64,000 bases of DNA from Sphingorhabdus sp. GTDB lineage: Bacteria; Pseudomonadota; Alphaproteobacteria; Sphingomonadales; Sphingomonadaceae. The notes below the pieces were generated by a model. The model worked only from the letters and a program-made list of their open reading frames with translations, was not told the origin of the DNA and ran no database searches. This document shows positions 18,120-27,941 of the stretch, in pieces (within the stretch, counting starts at the first letter, position 1; each line of letters starts with the position of its first letter). The stretch is taken from NCBI GenBank assembly GCA_028279555.1, contig JANQNO010000005.1, positions 186,001 to 250,000 of the forward strand, written 5' to 3'. Both the position numbers and the translations under genes were made by a program.

Positions 18120-18770
18120 ATGCAAAAATTCGTTTCCTACCTTCGGGTATCTACAAATAGGCAGGGTCAATCTGGCCTGGGATTGGAAGCGCAGCGTGAT
18201 GCCGTCCGCAACTATCTGGCGCGTCAACGGCATCAGCATATCCGCGAAATGGTCGAGATTGAAAGTGGCTCCAAATCCAGCCGGCCCGTCCTCGCTGAGG
18301 CGCTGGCACTATGCCGCAAAGAGAAAGCCACCTTGATTATTGCCAAGCTGGACAGGCTGGCACGCAATGTGGCCTTCATCTCCTCGCTGATGGAAACAGG
18401 GGTGGATTTTGTCGCTGTCGATGCGCCCTATGCAAACAAGCTGATGCTCCATATCCTGTCGGCATTTGCCGAGCACGAACGCGAGCAGATTTCTATCCGC
18501 ACCAAGGCTGCATTAGCTGCCGCAAAGGCGCGTGGCGTGGAACTTGGCAAGAATGGAAAAATTCTGGCGCGGCAAAACTGTCTCGCCGCCCAAAAATTTG
18601 CCGAAACAATCAGATCAGACATCGAAACTGGTCTGGAAGAGGGAATAGTGACGTTTTCCGGTCTCGCCGATCATCTGAATGCACAAGATATTCCGAGCCG
18701 CGATGGCTACCAGTGGTCTGCGACAATGGTGAGCAGGGTTATGAAAAGGCTTGATCTGGGGTTTGACTGA
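18120..18770 (+). CDS. Serine recombinase (resolvase/invertase family)
   Basis: 216 residues. It shows the resolvase N-terminus FVSYLRVSTNRQGQSGLGLEAQ with catalytic serine 11, LIIAKLDRLARN with the active-site Arg residues, DAPYANKLMLHILSAFAEHE and REQISIRTKAALAAAKARG. A short C-terminal helix-turn-helix (FSGLADHLNAQDIPSRDGYQ) would bind DNA. Small recombinases of this type resolve or invert DNA in mobile elements. It appears intact, unlike the tyrosine integrase, and so may be the element's only working recombinase. No obvious crossover site or dyad was recognised beside it. Codon use is closer to the host than that of its neighbours. Confidence 0.9.
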   Translation: MQKFVSYLRVSTNRQGQSGLGLEAQRDAVRNYLARQRHQHIREMVEIESGSKSSRPVLAEALALCRKEKATLIIAKLDRLARNVAFISSLMETGVDFVAVDAPYANKLMLHILSAFAEHEREQISIRTKAALAAAKARGVELGKNGKILARQNCLAAQKFAETIRSDIETGLEEGIVTFSGLADHLNAQDIPSRDGYQWSATMVSRVMKRLDLGFD

Positions 18771-18880
18771 TGAGGCCTTGTTCAGTTTCAGACCAAGTTC
18801 GGAGATTTGTCAGAAAAATCCATAATACTTAGCTTTCCCGCAGTTAAGGGTAAAACCAAAGCAGGTGTGGAGACGCAGAC

Positions 18881-19030
18881 CTAAATTGGGTCAAATTCGC
18901 CTCTCGCTTTCAAGGCTGCATCCGCAACTCCGGTAATCCATTTTAGATCACCATCACTCAATTTTGACAGCTTAGCCGCCAATAACTGGAAATCTTCGCT
19001 TGAGGTTGAACCGTGGCCGAGCGTTAGTCC
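18881..19030 (-). other. Open frame that may be the displaced C-terminus of the XRE regulator
   Basis: Reading leftward in another frame from about 19030 gives LGHGSTSSEDFQLLAAKLSK then LSDGDLKWITGVADAALKAR, ending at TAG 18881-18883. It looks like protein rather than noise and has no start of its own. The XRE gene ends at 19024 with EPARLLD. A one-base change there would join the two. The rest of the 18771-19023 gap shows no other gene. Confidence 0.4.
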
Positions 19031-19227
19031 AAAAGCCGCGCGGGCTCGACATTCAATGATTTCGCAAGCTTATCCAAGATTTGAATAGTCGGGTTTCTCG
19101 CGCCCCGCTCTATATCACTGATGTAAGTGCGGTGGATATCCGCCTCAAAAGCAAATTCTTCCTGCGACCAGCCTTTGGCCTCTCTCAATTTCTTAACATT
19201 CCAGCCAAGGCGACGTTGGATATCCAT
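19024..19227 (-). CDS. XRE-family transcriptional regulator
   Basis: 67 residues made almost entirely of a Cro/CI-type helix-turn-helix. It starts MDIQRRLGWNVKKLREAKGW, has SQEEFAFEADIHRTYISDIE for the two central helices, and ends LAKSLNVEPARLLD. Size and layout resemble controller proteins of restriction systems and island repressors. It is divergent from the membrane coiled-coil gene at 19346, with a perfect TTTCACT dyad between them that could be its operator. The gene may be truncated by a frameshift at its 3' end (see 18881-19030). Confidence 0.85.
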   Translation of the reverse strand: MDIQRRLGWNVKKLREAKGWSQEEFAFEADIHRTYISDIERGARNPTIQILDKLAKSLNVEPARLLD

Positions 19228-19302
19228 CGCCTTGACTTTTCGCCTATGTCTCTGATCGGTCTATAGACGATAAGTGACAATTTTCATTGTGTGCCGTCCA
19301 TT

Positions 19303-19323
19303 TTTCACTACGCTTCAGTGAAA
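19303..19323. promoter_or_regulatory. Dyad TTTCACT-N7-AGTGAAA, candidate XRE operator
   Basis: Perfect 7-bp arms in the 118-bp divergent region between the XRE gene and the gene at 19346. A further AAGTGACAA (19272-19280) and TTCAC (19329-19333) resemble half-sites. Assignment to the XRE protein is an inference from position. Confidence 0.5.
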
Positions 19324-19345
19324 TTAACTTCACATGGAGGTATTT

Positions 19346-20248
19346 GTGGATCGGCTGCGAGATTATGTTGAAAGCCAAGCTAGAAGTCAGGCAAGTGGCG
19401 GCGAAAAGAACACTGGAAAACGAAAATGGTGGCGTTGGCCCGCAATCGGTTGTGGTGGTTTTCTGGGTTTGTTGTTTATCCTAGCAATGCTGGGCTCGCA
19501 GATATCTCAAAACAAGGCCGACGAAATCATTGCCCTGGGGAAATCCGATAAAGAAGCGCAAACGGAAAAACTGGCCGAAGCCAACGACTCTGTTCTGAAT
19601 GCTCTGGAAAAGCTAAATCCTGGACTTGCTGAACAGGAGCGACAGCGCAGGGAAGTCGAGCAAAAGCAGCTGGAAGCAGCTGCCAAAGAGAAAAAACTGG
19701 CCGAAGTAGAAAACAAATACCGTTCTGCCCTTGAACGGGAATTAAACTCCATGCGTGAAAATCCTACGATGGATGATCTGGAAGACTTGAAAGAGGAAGA
19801 ATTCTATGTGGCCATTCTGATTGCTGGACGTGCACAGATACTGGCAGACGCCCCGGAAAATATTTCGCCGGATACCAAAAAGCTGCAACAGGAATATATC
19901 CGCTTGCTCAAAGCATTTCAGAGTGATGCTTTTCCAAGGTTGAGGCGACAAGCAGTTCAAAAATGGCGCGAAAAGCTTTGGGCAAATGATGTAAAAGTGC
20001 GTGTAGCAGGTTCTCGGTCTGACAGGGTGACATTCACTGCTGGCATATTTGCGGCGAACAGAAACAAGCAGGCCGCCCATGATGGAGTGCTGGAAGTTCT
20101 GAAACTATTGCGTTTCAAGCGCGACACTTATGAATGGTATCGTGGCTCGGAGTCCAGCTATTGGGATTTGGAGCCGCCTTCAGATGATGTGATAGCCACT
20201 ATTGGTGATGACAATAACTGGACACCTGTTTCGCTTGCAGAGCGCTAA
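19346..20248 (+). CDS. Membrane-anchored coiled-coil protein, unknown function
   Basis: About 300 residues. A short basic N-terminus (KRKWWRWP) leads into one membrane helix (AIGCGGFLGLLFILAMLGSQ). A long charged coiled coil follows (EKLAEANDSVLNALEKL; ERQRREVEQKQLEAAAKEKK), then a globular C-terminus with WREKLWANDVKVRVAGSRSD and FTAGIFAANRNKQAAHDGVL. GTG 19346 is preferred because GGAGG (19337-19341) precedes it by four bases; ATG 19334 is in frame just upstream and would include that site. The C-terminal part would lie outside the membrane. It stands between the XRE regulator and the defence-like cargo. I do not recognise the family. Confidence 0.7.
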   Translation: MDRLRDYVESQARSQASGGEKNTGKRKWWRWPAIGCGGFLGLLFILAMLGSQISQNKADEIIALGKSDKEAQTEKLAEANDSVLNALEKLNPGLAEQERQRREVEQKQLEAAAKEKKLAEVENKYRSALERELNSMRENPTMDDLEDLKEEEFYVAILIAGRAQILADAPENISPDTKKLQQEYIRLLKAFQSDAFPRLRRQAVQKWREKLWANDVKVRVAGSRSDRVTFTAGIFAANRNKQAAHDGVLEVLKLLRFKRDTYEWYRGSESSYWDLEPPSDDVIATIGDDNNWTPVSLAER

Positions 20249-20353
20249 CGGGTTGCCCAGATAGCGCGTTATTAACCCACCAAACTCCCCGAATTTCCTA
20301 TCGTGTCGAGTGTGAGGAACTACGCTTCTTGTATATAAAACAAGGAGTTAAAC

Positions 20354-21526
20354 ATGTTCGATATATGGCAATCGGTATCCGAATTGCGCCAACCCTGCCT
20401 ATCGCGTCCCATGCAGGCAGCATTCCTTGCTCAGATGGCACGGTCAGACCTAATTTGCTGAAGTCATTGGATCAGTTGCTTTGGGAGCATACTGCTTCTG
20501 GATATCTGGATTGGAAACAACACTCACACCAGCAGATTTCCATAACTAAGGCGCAAAAATGGCTCAATATCAGCGCGCTGCAAAAAGCGGTCAGGCGAGG
20601 GCAAGTTGAACGAGCCATCCAGTTCGCCAAACAGGGATGCCAACTAGATGCTGACCATGTTTTTCGAAGGCTGGCTGTATGTGCGCTCGAAGATGTTGGG
20701 ATTGGCAACCTGCTTGCTGTTGCCTGCTGTTTGGCCGTGCTGGGAGACAAGCGGCGCAGGAAAGAGGTGGGAGAAACCAACCTAGCTGCTTATCTGGCGC
20801 GGATGTTGGCTGAAAGTCCGAAAAGCCGCCTTGCTTGTGATCTGTTGAGCCTGGTGGAATATAATCCTTCGCTGAAACCTCTGATCACTGATTGGGCGAG
20901 TGCATCAGATGCTGAACTCAGCAAGCACGTCCATGACCAGTCTCTAACCATAGAGAACCGAATGCTGGCAACATGGCTTCTGGCTGGCACGCACAGATTT
21001 CATAGTGCAGTTCTTCCAAAATCCAATTACCGTCCGCGTGCGGCTTATGAAAGAGATGGCTGCCGTCAGAATGCCTCTCATTCTCTATTACATTGCAGAT
21101 CGAGGTGCAGGGCGGGCCAGTGATGCGCTCTTTTGTGCCTATCTGCAAATTTGGCATTTGTTGGAAAAAGAGCCTGAATTGAAATTGGTGACGAACGTAG
21201 TTTCCGATTCAGAAATGATCGGCAATTTTCCAGCAGAAGCATATGACATGCATACGAGGGAAGGCAGATTTGCAATTCGCCGATTTGAAACTGAATATTG
21301 CGTCAAAATCCGACTAACTGCCCAAGAGTTGCAAAACTTGTGTTTCCAGTCGGAAGGAGGACTCTTAGCCAAAATGGTTACTTGCAGTTCTAACGACCGA
21401 ATTGGTGATTCGGCTTTGAAACTGGAATTAGGAGTCGCAAATATTTACGTCGCAAGGGGAATGGTGAACTGGATGTCGAATAGCATCTTTAAATTGAATA
21501 ATTTCCGTCTAAAATTCGCAAAATAA
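20354..21526 (+). pseudogene. RarA/MgsA C-terminal-like protein, broken by two frameshifts
   Basis: Starts well: AAGGAG then ATG 20354 gives MFDIWQSVSELRQPCLSRPM then QAAFLAQMARSDLIC, stopping after 35 codons. The middle continues in the next frame from about 20450, with KAVRRGQVERAIQFAKQG then DADHVFRRLAVCALEDVGIG, which resembles the helical C-terminal half of RarA/MgsA without the AAA+ part. Past 20954-21005 the sensible reading returns to the first frame (FIVQFFQNPITVRVRLMKEM, then YYIADRGAGRASDALFCAYL) and ends at 21526. The two shifts compensate. It is either decayed or carries sequencing errors. The role in the element is unknown. Confidence 0.65.
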
Positions 21527-21653
21527 GCGATGTCAGTGCGCTTTCTTTTGCTAAGAAACATCATAACTCAAAAAATTTGAATTTGATTTTCTGGCCGATA
21601 TTTAGCCGAAGGTTCAGATAGCCGCTTGTTCGAATCCGAGGAGTGGACCGAAG

Positions 21654-24600
21654 ATGTCAGATACAGACTTAGTCCGAGCATCGCGCGATGGAGATCAATT
21701 TCATTATTGGTGGGCAGCGCGGCGATGCTTGTCGTTGGTCGGTCAACAAGCAGACCTTCGTGTTGTGTCGATTGAAGGAGCTTCCATATATGAAAAGAAA
21801 AACAAATATGGAGTGAGAAGTGTCACTGATGAGATAATTGATTTAGCTGAATATTTCGGAGGAGAAAGCTTCGAAAAGGCAAGAAGGATAGAATATTTTC
21901 AGCTAAAGCACTCCACTGTTAGGACCGAGCAGAATTGGACTGCATCTGCGCTCGGCTCCACCATTGCTAAGTTTTACGCGAAATATGTGGAAGTTGCCGA
22001 TTCTATCGGAGAAGCACAGGCTCGGCGAAAACTGTTCTTTCATTTTGTAAGCAACCGTCCGATCAGTTCCGAAGTGCATGCTTTGGTCGGCGCGAATGAT
22101 AAGCTGGCTAAAATTCGAGAGAAGCGAGCATTTAAGACTTGGTTATCGCAAGTAGGGGTGTCCGAGCGTAAGCTGTTCAATTTCCTCAAACAGCTGAAAA
22201 TATCAGGAAGTCAGGAAAACTTTATCGGTCAACGAGATGCACTTTCTTCTGAATTGACTAACTTTCTTGCGGATCGTGATGGTGATGCGCCGCTCCAAAT
22301 CAAAGAGCTAGTAAGCCGCAAGGCTACGAGTGAATTCAAAGATAATGGAATTACGCGGGAAGACGTTTTGCGTGCTATGCATGTGGAACTAGATGAGTTG
22401 TTTCCGTGTCCAAATCAGATTGAGAAACTCGAAAGCCCAATCAAAAGAGCACAGCAAAAAGAAATCGAAGATCGGATCGCAGATTCTACAGCTGCTCCAA
22501 TCATAATTCATGGGATCGGAGGGTTGGGAAAGTCAATTCTCGCCAGAAACCTCATAACTCAGTTACCCAAAAATTCGGTCGGTGTGCTCTACGACTGCTT
22601 TGGAAACGGTTCTTACCGTAATGTCAGTCAATTACGACATCGGCATAAAGATGGTTTAGTGCAGATCGCTAACGAGCTAGCAGCCAACCAACTTTGCTTC
22701 CCAATTATTCCGACACCCACGGCGGACCCCAAAAGTTATATGCGTGCGTTTCTCTCAAGACTTACGAATGCGAGCCAATCAATTCGAAGCAAAAACGGGC
22801 AAATATGGATAGTCATTGACGCGGCGGATAATGCGCAACAAGCTGCTGAAGAAGAGAAATTGGGAGATTCTTTTGCACGTGATCTAGTGAAAGAAGAGCT
22901 GCCTTCAAATGTCAGGCTTGTTTTGCTGTGCAGGAGTCACCGCGTGGAGTTGCTTTCGCCTCCTTCGAACTGCGGAATGATAGAGTTAGAGCCGTTTGAT
23001 TTAAACGAGAGCGGAAACAAACTGCGACAGGTATTTCCATCGGCGAATGACAGAGATGTTGAGGAGTTCCATCGGTTGAGTTCGATGAACCCGCGGGTTC
23101 AAGCAACGGCTCTAGATCAAGGTCTAGGTCTTTCTGAAACATTGGCTGCATTGGGTCCAGAACCCACAGGGGTTGAAGATCAAATCAAAAGCCTTTTGGA
23201 TCAATCGTTAGCAGCATTGCGAGACAAGGTTCATTCGCCAGAGGACGAACAAATTGATTTGATATGTTCGGCCATTGCTACTTTGCGCCCGATGATACCG
23301 ATGTCGATATTAGCAAAAATTTCGGCGCTTCCGGCTGCAGCTATTGCAAGCTTTGTGAGTGATTTTGGAGCTCCACTACTTGTCCGAGAAGATTCCATTC
23401 AGTTCAAGGATGAACCCACAGAGACATGGTTCCGGGAGAGATTTAAACCGAGCGCAGAACTACAAGTTTCATTCTCGAATAGGCTTAGAAGAATAGCATC
23501 AGATAGCGCATATGCTGCTGCGGCCCTTCCGCAAATAATGTTCGATGCTGGACAACTTTCCGGGCTGGTTGACTTAACTCTAAGAAGCGAGGCGTTACCC
23601 CACGATAGCCCAATCGATAGGCGCGATATCGAACTAAAGCGATACGAATTTGCCTTAAGAGCTAGTTTACGCGAACGCCAACTGCCTGAGGCGGCAAAGC
23701 TAGCCTTTAAGGCAGCAATCGAAACGGCAGCGGAAAACCGACAGACTCGTATAATTCAGAACAATACGGATCTCGTCGCCTGTTTTGTTGAACCCCATCA
23801 AGCTCAGGATATGGTTTCCCGGAAAGTCTTTGGGGGGTCTTGGTTGGGAGCCCATCATGTTTACGATGCATCGCTACTTTCATGCTGGAAGGACTTCGCC
23901 GGTGATGCGCGGAGCCACATCAGAATGGCTGACGCTTGGATAAGAAACTGGAGTAGACTTTCCAAAGAAGACAGAAAAGTGCAGAGAATTGAAGATCAGG
24001 ATATCGCGGAACAGATTTTCGCACATCTCAATGTTCATGGGGTTGATGTAGCGGCTAGCGAGCTAAGGCGTTGGATACCACGCCAAGTTTCATATCGCGT
24101 AGGCAAAATTCTTGCATCTCGGTTGATAGATCACTGTCGGTTTGAAGAACTGGATCAACTTTCTTCGAGTAGCGGTAACGACATCGGATTACTATTGGCA
24201 ATAAATCAGGAGTTGGTTGCCATCGGTCGCTGCATGGCAGCCAAACCGCTTAGTCGTATGATTAAGTTACTCTGCAGTCCCCGGGTAAATCTTTCGGATG
24301 AAAATAACTTCGATGCTGAGCCCCAGATTCTTGACGTCATAACTTCCAGCATTGTTAGTGCGCTACGATTGGACCTGGCATCGAAACGACAGCTTGCCGA
24401 TTTGCTGGAAAGATATTTGCCAGAAATTCCTCCACGTGGGATAACCGTTGAACACAATGGTATGCGCAATAGCCTGATGAGGGCTTATACCCTTCGAGCT
24501 GCCTTATTGGGTAAAACGATGGAGCTTGATGAGTTACGTTACGATGAGTTGAGGGAAAGAGCCGAAACGAAGGAACGTCAAGTAGATCGAAGGAGCGTTG

Positions 24601-27600
24601 ACGAGTTTGAATTCGAAATTGGATCATTGCTTCCATGGCATATGCTATGGTCGCAAATAGTTGTTCGGTCGGTTGAAAAAACGGACTTACCATCGCTGAT
24701 CGGAGATGCCGCAGATCAATCTAATAGGAGAATTGATCGGGTATATCGAGAATGGTCAAGAGTCCCTGCTGCTATTGGAGAAATCTGGTTTGATTGCATT
24801 CGGGATAGCGGAGTTGACTTTAGAACAGAATTTCAAAAATTGTCCGACTGGACCGCAAAAACCAAACAATCACTATATACTCCAGAGCTCGCTCGAAGAG
24901 CGAGAATAGCCGCTCGAACAGATGGTCTAGATGCTTATGCTATTGAATTCGCGCAGCAGGGTCTAAATTTATTAGAGCCGGAGAAATTGGAAGCTGAGTC
25001 CAAGAGTGAAGAATACACCGCATTTTCTCGGGCTCTGATCTCCGCGAGCCCCGATGAAGCAAAAGCCTACTTTGAATTGGCGATCACGATATCAAGCAAT
25101 ATTGGGGAGGACAATGTAGACCGCTGGGAAACGTTGGTTAGCATTGGGAAAAGGGCCAAGCGATTAGAAAAACCCAATCCAGAGCTTGCGTATAAATTTT
25201 CTCAATGTGCCGAACTTACTTACGGGTATATCGCTCGGGACAAGCATTTTGGCTGGGAGGACACGGTTGAAGCATTGTCTGGAATCTGTCCATCATCAAG
25301 CTTGGCGATATTAAGCCGATGGAGAGATCGACGATTTGGTTATGAACCAAGGCTTTTCCAAAAGAGTATTAGTGAGTTGCACAAGCACGGCCTTATCAGC
25401 GAGCAAGAGCTCAGCTGTCTTGTTGGATTTCGATTTCTATGGAATGGTGAGAACAACAGAAATCACGTTGATATCTCAGAGGCCGTAATCAGCAGCAAAT
25501 TGGGGCCTCAACTCAAGAAGACAATTGTATCTACTGTCTCAAGATATGCGCTACTAGCGGGACTTTCAGCAAAGAATTTGGCAAAAATAGATAGTTTGCA
25601 TGCGGAAGCCGGTTTAGGACATCTTGTCTCACAACCCCAAGCATCAAAACAACAAAAAATAGATCAGCAAAAACGAGCTGGCTACACCTCACCAGATTTG
25701 GGGAGAAACAAACAATCAGATCAATCTGCCCTTTGGGATAAAATTTTCGAGGGTTTGGATTTATCGAAAAGCGAGAATATTGCTCATGCTTACCAAATGG
25801 CTCGAGACACTGATGGATTGTTTGGCTTCACCGAAGCCTTTTTTCGAGAAGCGACAACTCGAATTGATGTTGGAAAAGAAGCGTCATTCCTCCGAGCGCT
25901 CCCAGCAGTCCCAGCGTTTGAATTATACGAAATCCGTGCTTTGTTGGAGGTCTATCCATGTGAATGGAAAACAAGATTATCGATCAAAATAGCCATTAAG
26001 GAAACAGTTAAGCAATATGTAGAGAGGCATTGCGTCGAGATAAGTGCAAATAGATACTATCAGAAATTGCCTCTGACGTTAATCAGCGAAGTTACTGGAT
26101 TAGAATATGATGCGGTCATAGATATTGCGCTGTTGGCCATTGGAAGCTCAGAGTATCTTGGGGGTTACGGCAGGCTATTTAACATAGCAGTTTTGGTGAC
26201 TGAAAGGTTGTCGCCAGAAGAAGCTCAGGATGTTTTGGAGTTCTGCTATACTACCTACGAACAGTTGGGTGTTGAGGAAGAAGGCGATGGCCGCTGGAAG
26301 CCGACACTTGCTCCTGTCGATGACGTTCGAACATCGCTTGCTGGGTATATCTGGTCCGGACTAGCTAGCCCACAAAGCACCATTAGGTGGGAGGCGGCAC
26401 ATACGGTTCGGCTAGCGGCTAAATTTCAGTGTCATGAATTGCTCGCTAACATCATCAAAATTGATGAAGAGCGGTCTTGGCATCCATACGTGGACTTGAG
26501 TCTATTTGTTTACGAGCTACATGCTCGACAATGGCTGCTGATTGCTCTGTATCGATCAGCTTTGGAAACACCGGACGCAGTAGGGCTACATCAAGAGTAT
26601 ATAGCAAAACAAGCACATCCGAAGCAGATGCATGTGGCAATTCGACATTTCGCTGCGATGGCACTTTTGGCGACAGGGGTCGAAGACAAAGCTGAATCTG
26701 AGAGATTGTCAAATCTCAACCGCTCACCCTATGACGTGATGGAACCGCCAGAAGATCGGAAACATGGCGACCATTATCGACCTTTTGATGACAAGCAATT
26801 CTCCTTCGGTATCGATATGCCCAAATATTGGTTTGAGCCACTGGCAAGCTGTTTCAACAAGAGTTCAATTGAAGTCGAAGAGCATGCTGAACGCATAATC
26901 AGAGATGATTGGGGACTTGCTGAAAACGGCTACTGGAATACAGATGAACGCGGGAAACGCGGATATTTTCGAGATATGGAAGCCCATCACAGTCATGGTT
27001 CGTATCCAAAGGTAGATACGGTAAGCTTTTATCTATCATACCACTCGATGATGGAAGTGGCTGGCAGATGGTTAAGAGATTTCCCCTTGGTCAAGGGAAG
27101 ATATTCTGATTCTGAAAATGACCCCTTTCCAGGTTGGTTGGAACGTCACTTGCTCACTTTCAGAAATGGACAGTGGTTGATGGACAGACGCGATCCAACC
27201 CCGATTGAGTGGATTGACTTTGATGATGAACAAAGAACTTGGCAATTTTCTGTTTCAAAAGAGAATCTACTTTCAAGCCTTTCGCTTGAGGATGGTTGGA
27301 TTGTCTTGAACGGAAATTGGACCAACTATTTTGGTGATCGCGAAGAGCGGGTTCATATTTCCAGTGCAATAATATCCCCCTCAAACGCAAAATCGTTTGT
27401 TCGGGCAGCTCAAACAGCATCTGACCGTTTTGGGATCGTCATGCCGAATAGCTATAGCGACGGAGTTATCAAGCATGGGCAATTTGAGCTGTCCGGGATT
27501 TTTGACCATTCCGAGGAAAGTTACGGAATTGATGAGCAAGATCCGTGGGCTGCAGAAATCAGCGGGCATCCCAAGAAAATCAAACAGCGGTTACTCGAAA

Positions 27601-27941
27601 AACTGATGATTCAACCCGACAATCATTCAAAAACTTGGTTTCGAATAGACGACCCCGAGCAATCTGCAATCGTCAGGGAATCAATTTGGGGAACTTTTAA
27701 GGATGACGATAAGGAAGGATACGTTGATCGAGGTAAACGACTGGAAATTAGAAAACGTTCTTTGCTCCAGCTCGAACGAAAAATCGACCGAAAGATTGTA
27801 TTTCAGGTGTCAATAGAGCGAAACTATCGCGGCGGTCGTTACTCGGCTTATCGGAACCAATCTAAGGGGCTTGAGTATCTGGACCCTTACACTTTGTATT
27901 GTGTCATGAACGATGATGGAACCTATGATGGATACAGATGA
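21654..27941 (+). CDS. Avs-like STAND NTPase with Cap4-type nuclease N-terminus (2095 aa)
   Basis: Very large three-part protein. Residues 1-110 start SRDGDQFHYWWAARRCL-like and contain D59 and E80-YFQ83-L-K85-H, the E-x2-Q-x-K core of Cap4/DUF4297 PD-(D/E)XK nucleases. Residues about 270-560 are a STAND/NACHT-type NTPase: Walker A HGIGGLGKS (K294), Walker B IWIVIDAADN (D390), then RLVLLCRSHR. The remaining roughly 1500 residues are helical, repeat-like sequence ending in a distinct C-terminal region with HSHGSYPKVDTVSFYLSYHS. In Avs proteins such a C-terminus senses a phage protein and activates the nuclease. The reading frame is intact over 6.3 kb. AGGAG at 21638-21642 precedes the start. 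It overlaps the next gene by 29 bases. Confidence 0.8.
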   Translation: MSDTDLVRASRDGDQFHYWWAARRCLSLVGQQADLRVVSIEGASIYEKKNKYGVRSVTDEIIDLAEYFGGESFEKARRIEYFQLKHSTVRTEQNWTASALGSTIAKFYAKYVEVADSIGEAQARRKLFFHFVSNRPISSEVHALVGANDKLAKIREKRAFKTWLSQVGVSERKLFNFLKQLKISGSQENFIGQRDALSSELTNFLADRDGDAPLQIKELVSRKATSEFKDNGITREDVLRAMHVELDELFPCPNQIEKLESPIKRAQQKEIEDRIADSTAAPIIIHGIGGLGKSILARNLITQLPKNSVGVLYDCFGNGSYRNVSQLRHRHKDGLVQIANELAANQLCFPIIPTPTADPKSYMRAFLSRLTNASQSIRSKNGQIWIVIDAADNAQQAAEEEKLGDSFARDLVKEELPSNVRLVLLCRSHRVELLSPPSNCGMIELEPFDLNESGNKLRQVFPSANDRDVEEFHRLSSMNPRVQATALDQGLGLSETLAALGPEPTGVEDQIKSLLDQSLAALRDKVHSPEDEQIDLICSAIATLRPMIPMSILAKISALPAAAIASFVSDFGAPLLVREDSIQFKDEPTETWFRERFKPSAELQVSFSNRLRRIASDSAYAAAALPQIMFDAGQLSGLVDLTLRSEALPHDSPIDRRDIELKRYEFALRASLRERQLPEAAKLAFKAAIETAAENRQTRIIQNNTDLVACFVEPHQAQDMVSRKVFGGSWLGAHHVYDASLLSCWKDFAGDARSHIRMADAWIRNWSRLSKEDRKVQRIEDQDIAEQIFAHLNVHGVDVAASELRRWIPRQVSYRVGKILASRLIDHCRFEELDQLSSSSGNDIGLLLAINQELVAIGRCMAAKPLSRMIKLLCSPRVNLSDENNFDAEPQILDVITSSIVSALRLDLASKRQLADLLERYLPEIPPRGITVEHNGMRNSLMRAYTLRAALLGKTMELDELRYDELRERAETKERQVDRRSVDEFEFEIGSLLPWHMLWSQIVVRSVEKTDLPSLIGDAADQSNRRIDRVYREWSRVPAAIGEIWFDCIRDSGVDFRTEFQKLSDWTAKTKQSLYTPELARRARIAARTDGLDAYAIEFAQQGLNLLEPEKLEAESKSEEYTAFSRALISASPDEAKAYFELAITISSNIGEDNVDRWETLVSIGKRAKRLEKPNPELAYKFSQCAELTYGYIARDKHFGWEDTVEALSGICPSSSLAILSRWRDRRFGYEPRLFQKSISELHKHGLISEQELSCLVGFRFLWNGENNRNHVDISEAVISSKLGPQLKKTIVSTVSRYALLAGLSAKNLAKIDSLHAEAGLGHLVSQPQASKQQKIDQQKRAGYTSPDLGRNKQSDQSALWDKIFEGLDLSKSENIAHAYQMARDTDGLFGFTEAFFREATTRIDVGKEASFLRALPAVPAFELYEIRALLEVYPCEWKTRLSIKIAIKETVKQYVERHCVEISANRYYQKLPLTLISEVTGLEYDAVIDIALLAIGSSEYLGGYGRLFNIAVLVTERLSPEEAQDVLEFCYTTYEQLGVEEEGDGRWKPTLAPVDDVRTSLAGYIWSGLASPQSTIRWEAAHTVRLAAKFQCHELLANIIKIDEERSWHPYVDLSLFVYELHARQWLLIALYRSALETPDAVGLHQEYIAKQAHPKQMHVAIRHFAAMALLATGVEDKAESERLSNLNRSPYDVMEPPEDRKHGDHYRPFDDKQFSFGIDMPKYWFEPLASCFNKSSIEVEEHAERIIRDDWGLAENGYWNTDERGKRGYFRDMEAHHSHGSYPKVDTVSFYLSYHSMMEVAGRWLRDFPLVKGRYSDSENDPFPGWLERHLLTFRNGQWLMDRRDPTPIEWIDFDDEQRTWQFSVSKENLLSSLSLEDGWIVLNGNWTNYFGDREERVHISSAIISPSNAKSFVRAAQTASDRFGIVMPNSYSDGVIKHGQFELSGIFDHSEESYGIDEQDPWAAEISGHPKKIKQRLLEKLMIQPDNHSKTWFRIDDPEQSAIVRESIWGTFKDDDKEGYVDRGKRLEIRKRSLLQLERKIDRKIVFQVSIERNYRGGRYSAYRNQSKGLEYLDPYTLYCVMNDDGTYDGYR

